64,000 nt of DNA from Coprococcus_C hominis (GTDB taxonomy: Bacteria; Bacillota; Clostridia; Lachnospirales; Lachnospiraceae), in the NCBI RefSeq assembly GCF_020687505.1, contig NZ_JAJEQT010000008.1, one strand, 5' to 3'. The translations under genes were made by a program, and so were the position numbers. The notes below the pieces were generated by a model. It did no database searches. It saw only the letters and a program-made list of their open reading frames with translations, and was not told the DNA's origin. Below are positions 43,996 to 51,836 of this stretch, in pieces. The first letter of the stretch is position 1, and the number at the start of each line of letters is the position of its first letter.

Positions 43996-45730
43996 TCTCA
44001 CCTCCCCACCAGCTCTTTGATTTCTCGCTCTTTTCGAGCGAATTCAAGTATCTGACGCACGCAAACACACTCGAATCGAACAAGTCGATACGTGCCGTCG
44101 GTTCTATCTTCTCAAATTGGATCATGTCGTCGGTCTTCTCAATCGCATGTACATTCTGCACGCAGTACTCATAAGCATCTGAATGCAGGTAATACAACGT
44201 TCCATCTTTGGCAGATTTCTCAATATGCCGGAACCCCTCCGACTTCACGTAGAAATACTGTGGCTGGTCGACTATACGGAACCCTGCCTTTTTCATCTGG
44301 ATAAAGTACTCACGTGCAAACTTCTTATCGTGACCAACCTGCTTGATCTTAAAGCCTTTGCTCCGCATCTCCTTGAACCAATTCACAACGTCTCCAACGT
44401 TAACCGTCGGCGTGTTGCACATTGTGAGCCAGCCATCATCCCTCCAACCGAATAAAGGTATGTTGTCTTCATCTGCTTTCCTTGCTGCTTCCGCAACCGG
44501 GAAAAAGGCATGTGTGATGATGATATCCACGCCCTTGTAATGTCCAAACAGTGCTGCTGCCGTAAGGTCATGCAGCTTCGACAAGTCGGCACCGCCGTAC
44601 CAGTCGATTTTCATTTTTGCGAGATCCTCCAGTGTCCAGCTATACTTTTTATCAGAATTTTGGAACTCTTTGATATTAAAATATGCTTTCATCGCAGTTG
44701 TATAGATATTCAACTGCCTGCTCAAAAAGTCCTTGCGCTGTTGCGGATCATTCTGTGCCTGTATTGCATCTGCCAGAATCGCTTCTGGTCGGATTGTCAC
44801 ACCATATCCGGGGTTTGCTTTTTCGTGCTGAATCGGATTTGTGAAATCCACGTTGCCATTTTCGTCCTGATCGGCTCGTGATACGAAACAAAACAAATTA
44901 TCATCCTTCACAGTTCCATCCAATATCTTATTCGCGTATTCCAGACGTCGATAGCAGAATGAGTTCATGTTATCGCCTGCGGTTGTGATACCGATCATCA
45001 GCTTGTTTGTGTATGCTGCCATTGCTTCCTTGAATCGGTTGTACTGCGATGCTCGCTTGAACGCATGCACCTCGTCCGCGATAGCTATATTGCAGTTGAA
45101 CGAATCCTGCGTGTCCGGATTGCTGGCAAGTGCTTCGATGTACAGGGAACCCTCCGGCTCTTCATTCTCGTTGTAAAACGTGTACTCAATAGAGTGCTGT
45201 GCATTGTTATTCAGTACTTTGAACTCACCTATCATGCCCTGGTATCGCAAAGTATGCATGATATCGTCGAAGCTCTGCTTTGCCTGTTTCAGTGCCGCTG
45301 CAACAATATAGATTGTCGCACCTGATTTACGCTCTAATAACCCCAGAGCAAAAGCCAGCGCCGCTATAAACAGTGTTTTCCCCTGCTTTCGCGGGACAAA
45401 AATAAAGGCCTCTTTGTATCGTCTGATCTGAGTACCTTTATAGTAAAAGCCTATTAAGTTATATACGATGAATATCTGCCACGGCTGCAATATCAGCGGT
45501 GTGTTCCGCAGGGAATGTCCTTGCAGGTCCTCGCCTTTCACATGCACCATCACCCGCTCGATGATATTGATCACAAAATCCGGCTCTTTCGTGTGCAGTT
45601 CAAGATCATCGCGTTCCAGATCCGCCAGGAACCGTTTGCACTCTCGTACATTGTTTCCGGCAATGATCTTTCCAGCGACCACATCTTTCGCGTAGTGGAT
45701 TGCCGCCTGCTTGTATGACTTAGCCGCCAA
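43982..45730 (-). CDS. Terminase large subunit (TerL)
   Basis: 582 residues. Walker A-like region 'AFIFVPRKQGKTLFIAALAF' is near residue 105 and Walker B-like 'NCNIAIADEVHAFKRASQYN' near residue 215. The nuclease domain shows 'KIDWYGGADLSKLHDLTAAA' (first catalytic Asp) and 'FDSSVFACVRYL' at the end. It packages DNA with the small subunit encoded directly upstream. The start is TTG overlapping the end of the small-subunit gene. Confidence 0.95.
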   Translation of the reverse strand: MAAKSYKQAAIHYAKDVVAGKIIAGNNVRECKRFLADLERDDLELHTKEPDFVINIIERVMVHVKGEDLQGHSLRNTPLILQPWQIFIVYNLIGFYYKGTQIRRYKEAFIFVPRKQGKTLFIAALAFALGLLERKSGATIYIVAAALKQAKQSFDDIMHTLRYQGMIGEFKVLNNNAQHSIEYTFYNENEEPEGSLYIEALASNPDTQDSFNCNIAIADEVHAFKRASQYNRFKEAMAAYTNKLMIGITTAGDNMNSFCYRRLEYANKILDGTVKDDNLFCFVSRADQDENGNVDFTNPIQHEKANPGYGVTIRPEAILADAIQAQNDPQQRKDFLSRQLNIYTTAMKAYFNIKEFQNSDKKYSWTLEDLAKMKIDWYGGADLSKLHDLTAAALFGHYKGVDIIITHAFFPVAEAARKADEDNIPLFGWRDDGWLTMCNTPTVNVGDVVNWFKEMRSKGFKIKQVGHDKKFAREYFIQMKKAGFRIVDQPQYFYVKSEGFRHIEKSAKDGTLYYLHSDAYEYCVQNVHAIEKTDDMIQFEKIEPTARIDLFDSSVFACVRYLNSLEKSEKSKSWWGGENEDE

Positions 45731-46082
45731 TGTCCCGCAGGATGTCTCCTAACGCAGACACCTTTTTCCCTTTGATTGCTGATTCATCAATTTTTTTCAG
45801 CCCTGCCGGTGTGAGCCCCAGATCTCTCCAGTATGAAAGTGCAGATGTGTTCATATCACCCCAGCTCACTAATAGTGGATTTTTGGTCATGTTGGTACTT
45901 CCGTTTTTGTTCGTATGCTCCACTACAGGTTTGGCACCGGTTTCAACGTATTCCTGATAGATTTTGTCACGCTCTGCAAGTATATTTGCGAGCGTATCGA
46001 TCATCGGAAGGAAAGCGTCTCGATACGTGCCAACCGCCTTGGTTGCTGATATTATTCGATTTTTCCATGCTGTCTTTTTCAC
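45720..46082 (-). CDS. Terminase small subunit, P27 family
   Basis: About 120 residues from a GTG with AAAGGGGG upstream ('MKKTAWKNRIISATKAVGTY'). The P27 pattern is visible: 'MIDTLANILAERDKIYQEYV' and 'TKNPLLVSWGDMNTSALSYW', with 'LGLTPAGLKKI' at the end. The longer frame up to 46190 overlaps the HNH gene and reads like non-coding sequence. HNH endonuclease and P27 small terminase pairs are common in HK97-type phages. Confidence 0.88.
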   Translation of the reverse strand: MKKTAWKNRIISATKAVGTYRDAFLPMIDTLANILAERDKIYQEYVETGAKPVVEHTNKNGSTNMTKNPLLVSWGDMNTSALSYWRDLGLTPAGLKKIDESAIKGKKVSALGDILRDIGG

Positions 46083-46164
46083 CCGGTTTCCCCCTTTCTC
46101 AAAAAATCCTGCGTATTTGGAAAAGGCTCCACCCACCGTTCTATCCTCCGGCGCTCCAAAAACG

Positions 46165-46461
46165 CTAGAGAGGGGGGAGTCTGCTGCCATATCGCTTCTT
46201 CATACGCATTTGTAACTGTTTTCCTGTCGCTGTAAGCTCATGTGAATCCCGATCATGCATGCGATTGTGGCACTTCTGGCATAGCGTGATCAGGTTGCAG
46301 TTGTTGTACCGCTCATCCGGATACTGTTCGACCGGGTACACATGATGCACATGATCTCCTGATCTTCGTTTGCCATATCGCTTACACTCTTGGCACTGGT
46401 AAGCATCTCGTCGCAGGATCACTGCACGTTTCTTCTTCCATCGTTTGTTGTTATATATCAT
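46165..46461 (-). CDS. HNH endonuclease
   Basis: 98 residues. HNH motif: 'CQECKRYGKRRSGDHVHHVY' and 'CNLITLCQKCHNRMHD', with two CxxC zinc pairs. Phage HNH proteins encoded beside terminase genes stimulate DNA cutting during packaging. Adjacent to the P27 small terminase and overlapping the end of the holin gene. Confidence 0.92.
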   Translation of the reverse strand: MIYNNKRWKKKRAVILRRDAYQCQECKRYGKRRSGDHVHHVYPVEQYPDERYNNCNLITLCQKCHNRMHDRDSHELTATGKQLQMRMKKRYGSRLPPL

Positions 46462-46879
46462 TGGATTTATCCTCTGATTTCTTCTGCAGGATGTCGATTG
46501 CTTTCGTAATCACTGCCGGAAGCTTCACGCCCATGAGCCCGGTATTCTCAACAATCGAGATTGTTTCGTTCGCAATAAAAGCAATCACAACTGCGTCGCG
46601 AATATAGTTAGTGCCGATTACCCAATCCAAACAATACGCTACGAGCACGAGCGCAAGTGTCATGCATTTCCGGCATAAGCCTTTCCATCCTGTCTTACTC
46701 TCTAATCCGCCTGATGCGGTTTTGGAACTGTTTTTGAATACTCCCGCAACGATTAAGCCGGATACATAATCAATCGCCATGAATATGATTAAAGTCTTGA
46801 TACTTGCATCCCATCCTCCGAATACACTTGCTATCGCGGATCCAATCATGCCTACAACTGTGTAAATCGCCTGTTTCAT
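46451..46879 (-). CDS. Phage holin (TcdE/holin 4_1 family)
   Basis: About 142 residues, starting MKQAIYTVVGMIGSAIASVF after AAAGGAGA. It has three or four hydrophobic segments and the family region 'IDYVSGLIVAGVF' and 'TGWKGLCRKCMTLALVLVAY'. It permeabilises the membrane at the end of infection so that the amidase can reach the wall. Its position upstream of the HNH-terminase module is unusual. Confidence 0.9.
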   Translation of the reverse strand: MKQAIYTVVGMIGSAIASVFGGWDASIKTLIIFMAIDYVSGLIVAGVFKNSSKTASGGLESKTGWKGLCRKCMTLALVLVAYCLDWVIGTNYIRDAVVIAFIANETISIVENTGLMGVKLPAVITKAIDILQKKSEDKSNDI

Positions 46880-46905
46880 CGTCTCTCCTTTCCTCCTTTC
46901 CAACG

Positions 46906-46943
46906 CAAAACAGCAGCTATATGGTTTCCATACAACTGCTGTT
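46906..46943 (-). terminator. Hairpin terminator ahead of the holin gene
   Basis: AACAGCAG and CTGCTGTT pair over a loop containing ATATGG/CCATAC; TTTT follows on the minus strand. It separates the early or regulatory part from the holin-late module. Confidence 0.5.
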
Positions 46944-47010
46944 CTCCGTTTCTCTCAACTATCTCATGCTATCATAATATCATTTAATTTGTCCCCTGAG
47001 TACTCCACTT

Positions 47011-47196
47011 TCATTTTTTCTTAAAACTACCGAAGAATTCTCTCACTCTTACATATAGCTCAAAAAACAAGTATGAATACGTCTCTCTTAATGCAAGTCT
47101 ATAAAGCATCTGATCTTCCAGCGTCAGGCTCTCTACAAATTCCTTTTCGTTAAAGTAATCAATATATTCCTCAATGATCTCATACTCCGTTTTCAT
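47011..47196 (-). CDS. Small phage protein of unknown function
   Basis: 61 residues, acidic then hydrophobic at the centre ('LTLEDQMLYRLALRETYSYLFFELYVRVREF'), with a basic C-terminal end. No family recognised. It lies seven bases after the RinA-like regulator gene, with a strong hairpin downstream before the holin gene. The gap between it and the terminator suggests it ends the early transcript. Confidence 0.5.
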   Translation of the reverse strand: MKTEYEIIEEYIDYFNEKEFVESLTLEDQMLYRLALRETYSYLFFELYVRVREFFGSFKKK

Positions 47197-47202
47197 ATCT
47201 TC

Positions 47203-47604
47203 TCACTTCACTTTCTTAGATAACAGATAGTAGAACTTCCGCCGACTGCGATAGTATAATGCACGCGATGCTGGCATCCCACGCGCTTCAAGCACCGGAT
47301 ATGTGCACTCAGCATCTGTTACTCCTGCAAGGATATACTGTGCAAGTTCCTTGTTTGCTTCCACTGTCGTATCTTCAATCAGCTTGCATCGCTTGCTTAG
47401 TTCTGCTGCCTTGATCGCTGCGCTTGCCGTCGGGTTCGACAATCCACTTCCTGTTGCTCCAGTTTCATGTGATCGTAGTCCTCGCAGTTCTCGAATCTCT
47501 TTTATCCAGTCCGGATACTGCATACAGTAGTGGTACAATTCCAAGAATCTATGCTTCCCGATGTTGTAGCTGGCGACCGAGTTTCTTTGTCTCACCTTGC
47601 TCAC
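47203..47604 (-). CDS. RinA/ArpU-like late transcription regulator
   Basis: 133 residues. It has 'FLELYHYCMQYPDWIKEIRE' at the N-terminal, a pattern like the RinA 'ELY.Y....EI..LR' region, and ends in a basic helix-turn-helix-like stretch 'RALYYRSRRKFYYLLSKKVK'. Proteins of this family sit at the junction before HNH/terminase genes and activate late genes, which matches the location here. No sequence match was searched. Confidence 0.6.
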   Translation of the reverse strand: MSKVRQRNSVASYNIGKHRFLELYHYCMQYPDWIKEIRELRGLRSHETGATGSGLSNPTASAAIKAAELSKRCKLIEDTTVEANKELAQYILAGVTDAECTYPVLEARGMPASRALYYRSRRKFYYLLSKKVK

Positions 47605-47610
47605 GCTCCT

Positions 47611-48417
47611 TTATACTTTCTGTGTGTACTCCAGACATATCCAGCCTGCACCACTTTTCAGCTTTCCCCATTTCTGCCCGGATACTGTCTTTTCCGCCAC
47701 AATCGTATATACGCCCTTGTCCCGGATTACTCCGGTTATTGCATTTGCTGTACCTGCATCCTTGCGTATGTTCAACGCCGATGCTGTGACCTTGACTCTA
47801 TATGTATCTGCCTTTGTCTGCTCTGGTTGGACTGCTGCCTGCTCCGGCGCCTTTGTTTCTTCGGTTGCATTCTGTTCTGTCATTCCCAGCGTCGCAAGGA
47901 TTCCGCGGGCATACGCCTCCCCAAATGCGCGGCACTTCTCTTCTGTATCTGCTTTTGCCGCATCTGCTTTATTATCTACAAATACACCCTCGCAGATAAT
48001 CGCCGGACATTTCGTCTGTCGAATAAATCCAAAATAATCACTTCCGTAGGCGTTCTTTTTTGTCTTTAAGCCACGGCTTTTCTGCCCGATCTTCACAACT
48101 TCTTTCTCTATGTTCTGTGCAAGCACCTTTCCTTTGCCGCCATTCACACTGTGCCATACTTCGAAGCCTTCTCCGCCACCTGCATTGTTATGTATGTCGA
48201 GTGCGAGATCTGCGCCCCAGTAGTTGCACATTGTTGTTTTTTCATTGATTGAACTATCTATGTCTCCGTTCCTGCTAATCAATACTTCTACTCCATGCTC
48301 TTTCAAGTAATCGCGGCATCCCTTTGCCATCTGCAGATCAATATCTTTTTCTACCAGATACTTCACTGCTCCTGGATCGCTCCCACCATGTCCTACTCCA
48401 ATATATACCTTTGCCAT
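47611..48417 (-). CDS. Endolysin: N-acetylmuramoyl-L-alanine amidase (Amidase_3) with SH3-type domain
   Basis: 268 residues. Zinc-amidase motifs: 'IGVGHGGSDPGAVKYL' (His near residue 9), 'LALDIHNNAGGGEGFEVWHS', 'CEGVFVDNKADAAK' (Glu). After an Ala/Gln/Lys-rich linker comes a C-terminal SH3_3-like wall-binding domain ('ALNIRKDAGTANAITGVI', 'VSGQKWGKLKSGAGWI'). No signal peptide, so export depends on the holin. It is four genes upstream of the packaging genes, not after the tail genes. Confidence 0.93.
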   Translation of the reverse strand: MAKVYIGVGHGGSDPGAVKYLVEKDIDLQMAKGCRDYLKEHGVEVLISRNGDIDSSINEKTTMCNYWGADLALDIHNNAGGGEGFEVWHSVNGGKGKVLAQNIEKEVVKIGQKSRGLKTKKNAYGSDYFGFIRQTKCPAIICEGVFVDNKADAAKADTEEKCRAFGEAYARGILATLGMTEQNATEETKAPEQAAVQPEQTKADTYRVKVTASALNIRKDAGTANAITGVIRDKGVYTIVAEKTVSGQKWGKLKSGAGWICLEYTQKV

Positions 48418-48419
48418 CT

Positions 48420-48806
48420 CTATATCCTCCGATCATATACTCTTGCATTTATATGCTGCTGTTCTTCTTTGTTCCACGCATTCAACAGGCGTCGCGCCGT
48501 CCGATACGCTATAATATAGCTTTCGCTCCTGCTGCCTCGACTGTCTTTGTAATATTCATTGAGAAACTCTAACAGTGCCTGCTCCCGTATCTTCTGTGTT
48601 TCTGTCTTTTGCTCAGCTTTCCAATCCAGCTTTGTACCACAGTTATCACAATAATGCACGCTGCTCCAGTGCATCTGATCAAGAATCTCTCCCTTGTTTC
48701 CCAGATACCACTTCCTTTCGCGGCAACACGGACATACTGCCAGCACTCTTGGATTGCCGTGTGCATCCTTGTATCTCTCATCAATCTCAATCAAAAGTTC
48801 TGCCAT
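48420..48806 (-). CDS. Phage protein with zinc ribbon, unknown function
   Basis: 128 residues. Two CxxC pairs ('CPCCRERKWYLGN' and 'YCDNCGTKLDW') probably bind zinc in the N-terminal half; the rest is helical and basic. The 3 bp gap to the endolysin start suggests co-expression. Similar zinc-ribbon proteins are common small early proteins in Lachnospiraceae phages. Confidence 0.55.
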   Translation of the reverse strand: MAELLIEIDERYKDAHGNPRVLAVCPCCRERKWYLGNKGEILDQMHWSSVHYCDNCGTKLDWKAEQKTETQKIREQALLEFLNEYYKDSRGSRSESYIIAYRTARRLLNAWNKEEQQHINARVYDRRI

Positions 48807-48873
48807 AGTATCCGGTTCCCCGGATTCTCACCCCCTTCCTTCTTTAGATTTATGATATATTTTCTTAGTGCCA

Positions 48874-48916
48874 AAATAAAAAAGGTACCAACCAATGAAT
48901 ACTGGTCAGTACCTTT
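48874..48916 (-). terminator. Terminator after the RHH gene
   Basis: AAAGGTAC/GTACCTTT stem of eight pairs with an inner stem, followed by a T-rich run on the minus strand. It closes the small-gene cassette. Confidence 0.75.
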
Positions 48917-48929
48917 CCTTTTCTAGTAT

Positions 48930-49112
48930 TTACTTGTTTTTCTCGATGAATTCTCTCATCATCATGCTAAGCTGTCCGGCTTGACTTACTCCAGCCTTCT
49001 CACATGCATCTGCAAATGCCTCTACCAGCTCTCGCTTCAGCTTATATGATTTGCTTATCAAGCCAGCTTTTGCATTCCACTTGTCCTGCGGTCTAATCTT
49101 CTTTTCTTCCAT
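48930..49112 (-). CDS. Ribbon-helix-helix-like small DNA-binding protein
   Basis: About 60 residues from the ATG at 49112, which has GAGGTG upstream. The region 'SYKLKRELVEAFADACEKAG' with the following 'SMMMREFIEKNK' fits a ribbon-helix-helix fold (short strand, then two helices). The start lies inside the end of the 57-residue upstream gene, so they are translationally coupled. A terminator follows. It could repress its own cassette. Confidence 0.55.
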   Translation of the reverse strand: MEEKKIRPQDKWNAKAGLISKSYKLKRELVEAFADACEKAGVSQAGQLSMMMREFIEKNK

Positions 49113-49266
49113 CGTGCACCTCACAATATATATTTAATCCAATTGATGCCACACTCAATACAAGTGCTATTGCAATAGCCGCATCCAATCCTTTTCTGAT
49201 TGCATAGTACACAAGAACCGCCGCCGAACAGGTGCTAATAATTGTTAATACTTTTCTTATAGACAT
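49093..49266 (-). CDS. Small two-helix membrane protein, unknown function
   Basis: 57 residues with two hydrophobic segments, 'VLTIISTCSAAVLVYYAI' and 'AAIAIALVLSVASIGLNIY', joined by 'RKGLDAA'. The ribosome site is weak (GAAG). The last 20 bases overlap the RHH-like gene. No signal peptide. It looks like a phage small membrane protein of the holin-like or exclusion type; neither is shown. Confidence 0.45.
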   Translation of the reverse strand: MSIRKVLTIISTCSAAVLVYYAIRKGLDAAIAIALVLSVASIGLNIYCEVHDGRKED

Positions 49267-49285
49267 ATCTTCAAAAATGGCTTAG

Positions 49286-49322
49286 AATAAAATTAGGCGG
49301 TGGGTGGGATATTCCCACCGCC
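49286..49322 (-). terminator. Strong terminator after the 38-residue membrane-peptide gene
   Basis: A nine-pair GC-rich stem, GGCGGTGGG/CCCACCGCC, is followed by TAATTTTATT on the minus strand, directly downstream of the ORF at 49330. Confidence 0.85.
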
Positions 49323-49329
49323 TGTGCCC

Positions 49330-49446
49330 TTACTTGAAGAAGGTTTCGTAGATCAAGCATACGATGGTTGCTATGCCTTGCAGGATGCCTGTTACGATTG
49401 CGACTTTTTCAAGTTTGGGCTTTTTCTTTTGTTTTTTCTTAGCCAT
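49330..49446 (-). CDS. 38-residue Lys-rich single-helix membrane peptide, tightly regulated
   Basis: The ORF MAKKKQKKKPKLEKVAIVTG continues with 'ILQGIATIVCLIYETFFK'. It has a very basic N-terminus and one hydrophobic helix of about 18 residues. It has a near-consensus AAGGAGGTG site and a strong promoter with a palindromic operator in its spacer, plus a strong terminator, so it is a monocistronic, repressible unit. The form resembles type I toxins or small holin-like peptides; no antisense RNA is evident. Too short for most gene callers. Confidence 0.75.
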   Translation of the reverse strand: MAKKKQKKKPKLEKVAIVTGILQGIATIVCLIYETFFK

Positions 49447-49472
49447 TTCTTATTCACCTCCTTACAAGTATT

Positions 49473-49501
49473 ATAATATCATACGGTGTACCGTATGTCA
49501 A
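49473..49501 (-). promoter_or_regulatory. Promoter of the small membrane-peptide gene
   Basis: TTGACA, 17 bp, TATTAT on the minus strand, 27 bases ahead of the start codon. The spacer is almost filled by a palindrome. Confidence 0.85.
49481..49496. promoter_or_regulatory. Palindromic operator inside the promoter spacer
   Basis: ATACGGT-GT-ACCGTAT: seven-base arms around a two-base centre, exactly between -35 and -10. A bound protein would block RNA polymerase. Confidence 0.75.
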
Positions 49502-49582
49502 TACTTTTTATTAAAAAAGATGAAAAATTTCTGACCAGTATTCACTTTTCAATGTGCATCTTTATCTAGTATTTACTAGACT

Positions 49583-49882
49583 TTACAGGTAATTCTTCCC
49601 GAAGATCTCCCGGAAGCTCTTATCTGGATAGTGCTCTTCGAAAGCCTTCTGTGCCGCTTCGTGCAATATCTGCATATAGTCGCTGTTCTGGTGTACCGCA
49701 TCCGGTCCCGTTCGGTGATGCTCCGGGCAAAGATAAACCTTCAGTCCATATTTTTCGGACAGTTTTCGGTTTGGTCCTCCAAAGCAATGATGCTCTTCAA
49801 TCGTATAGCCCTGCTGCCTTGTTCCGAGCAGATCACACATGTAACAGCATCCGTCTTTGTTCTGCATGATAGATTTACTCAT
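49583..49882 (-). CDS. HNH-like phage protein
   Basis: 99 residues. A zinc-type arrangement 'CCYMCDLLGTRQQGYTIEEH' followed by 'HCFGGPNRKLSEKYGL' and 'LCPEHHRTGPDAVH' suggests a compact HNH-like nuclease fold. Similar small proteins occur early in Lachnospiraceae and Clostridium phages. The catalytic assignment is by motif only. AGGAGG lies ahead of the ATG. Confidence 0.65.
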   Translation of the reverse strand: MSKSIMQNKDGCCYMCDLLGTRQQGYTIEEHHCFGGPNRKLSEKYGLKVYLCPEHHRTGPDAVHQNSDYMQILHEAAQKAFEEHYPDKSFREIFGKNYL

Positions 49883-50163
49883 GATTCCCCTCCTTGCTTT
49901 ACTATCTCGATTGCTCTATCCAGTCCTCTGTGGTACAAGTCATCATATTCTGTATCCAAGCAAGGACATATTTCATCCACATACTTGTCAAAATCCGCAT
50001 ATGAAAGCTCTTTTTCCTCTTCCAGTTGTTTCAAAACATTATCTACGTTGTATGCCGTAGGTTCTGCGTCAATAATTCTGCAGAACCGTTGGTATTCATC
50101 CGGGCTCAAAGTGTACTCACTTACTCGATCTTTCAAGCTCATATCGTCAATCAATCTACTCAT
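49879..50163 (-). CDS. Small phage protein of unknown function
   Basis: About 94 residues starting MSRLIDDMSLKDRVSEYTLS. Acidic and helical, with no membrane segment. The phrase 'LSPDEYQRFCRIIDAEPTAY' is not a domain I recognise. It overlaps the next gene by 4 bases and lies after a zinc-finger-like protein. Unknown role in the early module. Confidence 0.5.
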   Translation of the reverse strand: MSRLIDDMSLKDRVSEYTLSPDEYQRFCRIIDAEPTAYNVDNVLKQLEEEKELSYADFDKYVDEICPCLDTEYDDLYHRGLDRAIEIVKQGGES

Positions 50164-50515
50164 CATAAACCACATCCTTACTTACTTTCTTGGCAACCTT
50201 GATGGTGTCCTTATTCGTCTTGCTAACCGTGACCGTAACTCCACGTCCGTTATTTACAGTTATCTTTGCTATGTTCCGCCGATCGACCAGCTCCACACAC
50301 TGTTTCAGATATTCACACACCTTTTCGTCTGTCTCGTGAATTGCAAGCTCAATGTTGTCCTTTGCTCTTTCCTGCCGTTCTTTTGCCCGCTGCCATATCC
50401 GTGCACCATTGCAGTCACACATTGTAACTGCCTTTTCTTCCGACTCATCATCGTCAACCGGATCATCAAAAAATACAATATTCTTGCAATATCTGCATGT
50501 TCCTTTATTTGTCAT
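50156..50515 (-). CDS. Phage protein with N-terminal cysteines, unknown function
   Basis: 119 residues, ATG after AAAGGGG. Four Cys near residues 7-10 and 33-35 ('CRYCKNIVFFDD', 'MCDCNGARIWQR') may hold zinc. The rest is charged and helical, then 'ITVNNGRGVTVTVSKTNKD'. No family recognised. Overlaps its neighbour by 8 bases. Confidence 0.5.
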   Translation of the reverse strand: MTNKGTCRYCKNIVFFDDPVDDDESEEKAVTMCDCNGARIWQRAKERQERAKDNIELAIHETDEKVCEYLKQCVELVDRRNIAKITVNNGRGVTVTVSKTNKDTIKVAKKVSKDVVYDE

Positions 50516-50536
50516 CACTTTACCCCTTTCTTGCTC

Positions 50537-51823
50537 TTATCCATTATGTTTCTCCATAATCTTCAGCAGGCTCTCAATCTCGGTATTCATAACCGCTGCC
50601 GTCTGTTTTGCCATACTGTAGTCTTTCTGTTCAAAATACTTCGCCAGATCCTTCATATCATCTCGAAGCTCTTCCAGTGTCGCTTCATATTCTGAATTAT
50701 CTGTATATCCCAAATACCCCGTTGAAGCTGGAGCATATGTTTCCTGTTCTTCGGTACCTTCTTTCTGATGTGCGCTTTCCTCCTGATCAGCTTCCGCTGC
50801 ATTCTTCACTTCTTCTGCATCTCTTTCCAGCACCTCCGGATCATGATGCATCTCGACGATCGCAGGCTTTTCATACTGCTTCTTCGGTTCTTCTTTCTTC
50901 ACCGGCTTTGCAACCGTGACTTTACTTTCCTTCCGCTTCGCAGGCTTCTTCTCTTCGTTTTTCACTTTCTTCCTCGGCTCTGGCTTCGGTTCTTCTTTCT
51001 TCTCTTCCGGATACGGATCATCATATGTCCTCGCCCAGACATCTTCGATCCCCTCATCCGGATATCTGCGCGCACAGATTGCAGATGCGGCGCTGCACAG
51101 GTCTTCCCAGCTTATCTGCCGATTTTCTCCGGTACGCATAGTGACGATCTTGATACTTGCCGAAATCGAGCATGTCATCATCAGTTTTCCAACGCCAGGG
51201 ACTCGCACGATGATCACTCTCGTCTCGTCCGGCGCAATGATGTCCATCATTGCGTCGATATCATAATCCGGATAAATCACGCTCGATAATCGCCGGAAGT
51301 CGTCCGGTATATCATGCAGCCATGCTCTGACTACCTTCGTCAGCAACGTATCTTCTCTTTGTTCCTCTGGCTGTCCTGCTGCCTCAATCGCAATCTCGAT
51401 ATCTGTCACGCCCTGCTCTTCATCAAACTCCTTCTTGATCTCCCGGATTTCTGTCTTCGATAATTCTTCCGGAATCGTGTCTACTATCGCCTGCGGGAGT
51501 GTCAGCATCTCGGCAAGCTTTGCCATGCCGAACCCATGATATCTTTCAGCAAGGACGGGCGAATATCCGCCCTCACTGTAGCGCTTGTTGATATTGATAT
51601 ATCTTGATACGACGTCCTTTGACAGTCCGTACTCCGCTGCTGCAAACTCCGCAACATTTCTGTATCCGCTTGTTTCCAAGACATTCGATTCTTCCGCCCG
51701 TCGGAGCAGATAACCTATTTTTACAAATCCGTCTGCTGCCTTGTTCAGCTCTGTATCAAACTCCTGCTTGAATGCAAGATATTCCTGTGAATACTCTTCT
51801 GATCTTTCTGTTAATTCCAACAT
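50537..51823 (-). CDS. Phage DNA-binding-like protein with acidic/basic linker
   Basis: 428 residues with AAAGGAG upstream. Residues 10-95 resemble a helix-turn-helix protein of the ParB/Noc-like or DUF3102-like group ('TSGYRNVAEFAAAEYGLSKD', 'VSRYININKRYSEGG', 'GMAKLAEMLTLPQ'). A second globular part covers about 150-270. Residues 280-330 form a low-complexity Lys/Glu/Pro linker. The C-terminal part is acidic. It may be a partition or replication protein, but this is inference; no nuclease motif is seen. Confidence 0.5.
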   Translation of the reverse strand: MLELTERSEEYSQEYLAFKQEFDTELNKAADGFVKIGYLLRRAEESNVLETSGYRNVAEFAAAEYGLSKDVVSRYININKRYSEGGYSPVLAERYHGFGMAKLAEMLTLPQAIVDTIPEELSKTEIREIKKEFDEEQGVTDIEIAIEAAGQPEEQREDTLLTKVVRAWLHDIPDDFRRLSSVIYPDYDIDAMMDIIAPDETRVIIVRVPGVGKLMMTCSISASIKIVTMRTGENRQISWEDLCSAASAICARRYPDEGIEDVWARTYDDPYPEEKKEEPKPEPRKKVKNEEKKPAKRKESKVTVAKPVKKEEPKKQYEKPAIVEMHHDPEVLERDAEEVKNAAEADQEESAHQKEGTEEQETYAPASTGYLGYTDNSEYEATLEELRDDMKDLAKYFEQKDYSMAKQTAAVMNTEIESLLKIMEKHNG

Positions 51824-51836
51824 GTCTTCGCTCCTT

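Noticed and set aside
45720..46190. Longer start for the small terminase
   Set aside because: The extra 36 codons overlap the HNH gene and lack a ribosome site; the GTG at 46082 has a strong one.
48930..49266. Toxin-antitoxin pair
   Set aside because: A two-helix membrane protein coupled to an RHH-like protein looks like one, but neither matches a known toxin or antitoxin family, and the order is not decisive.
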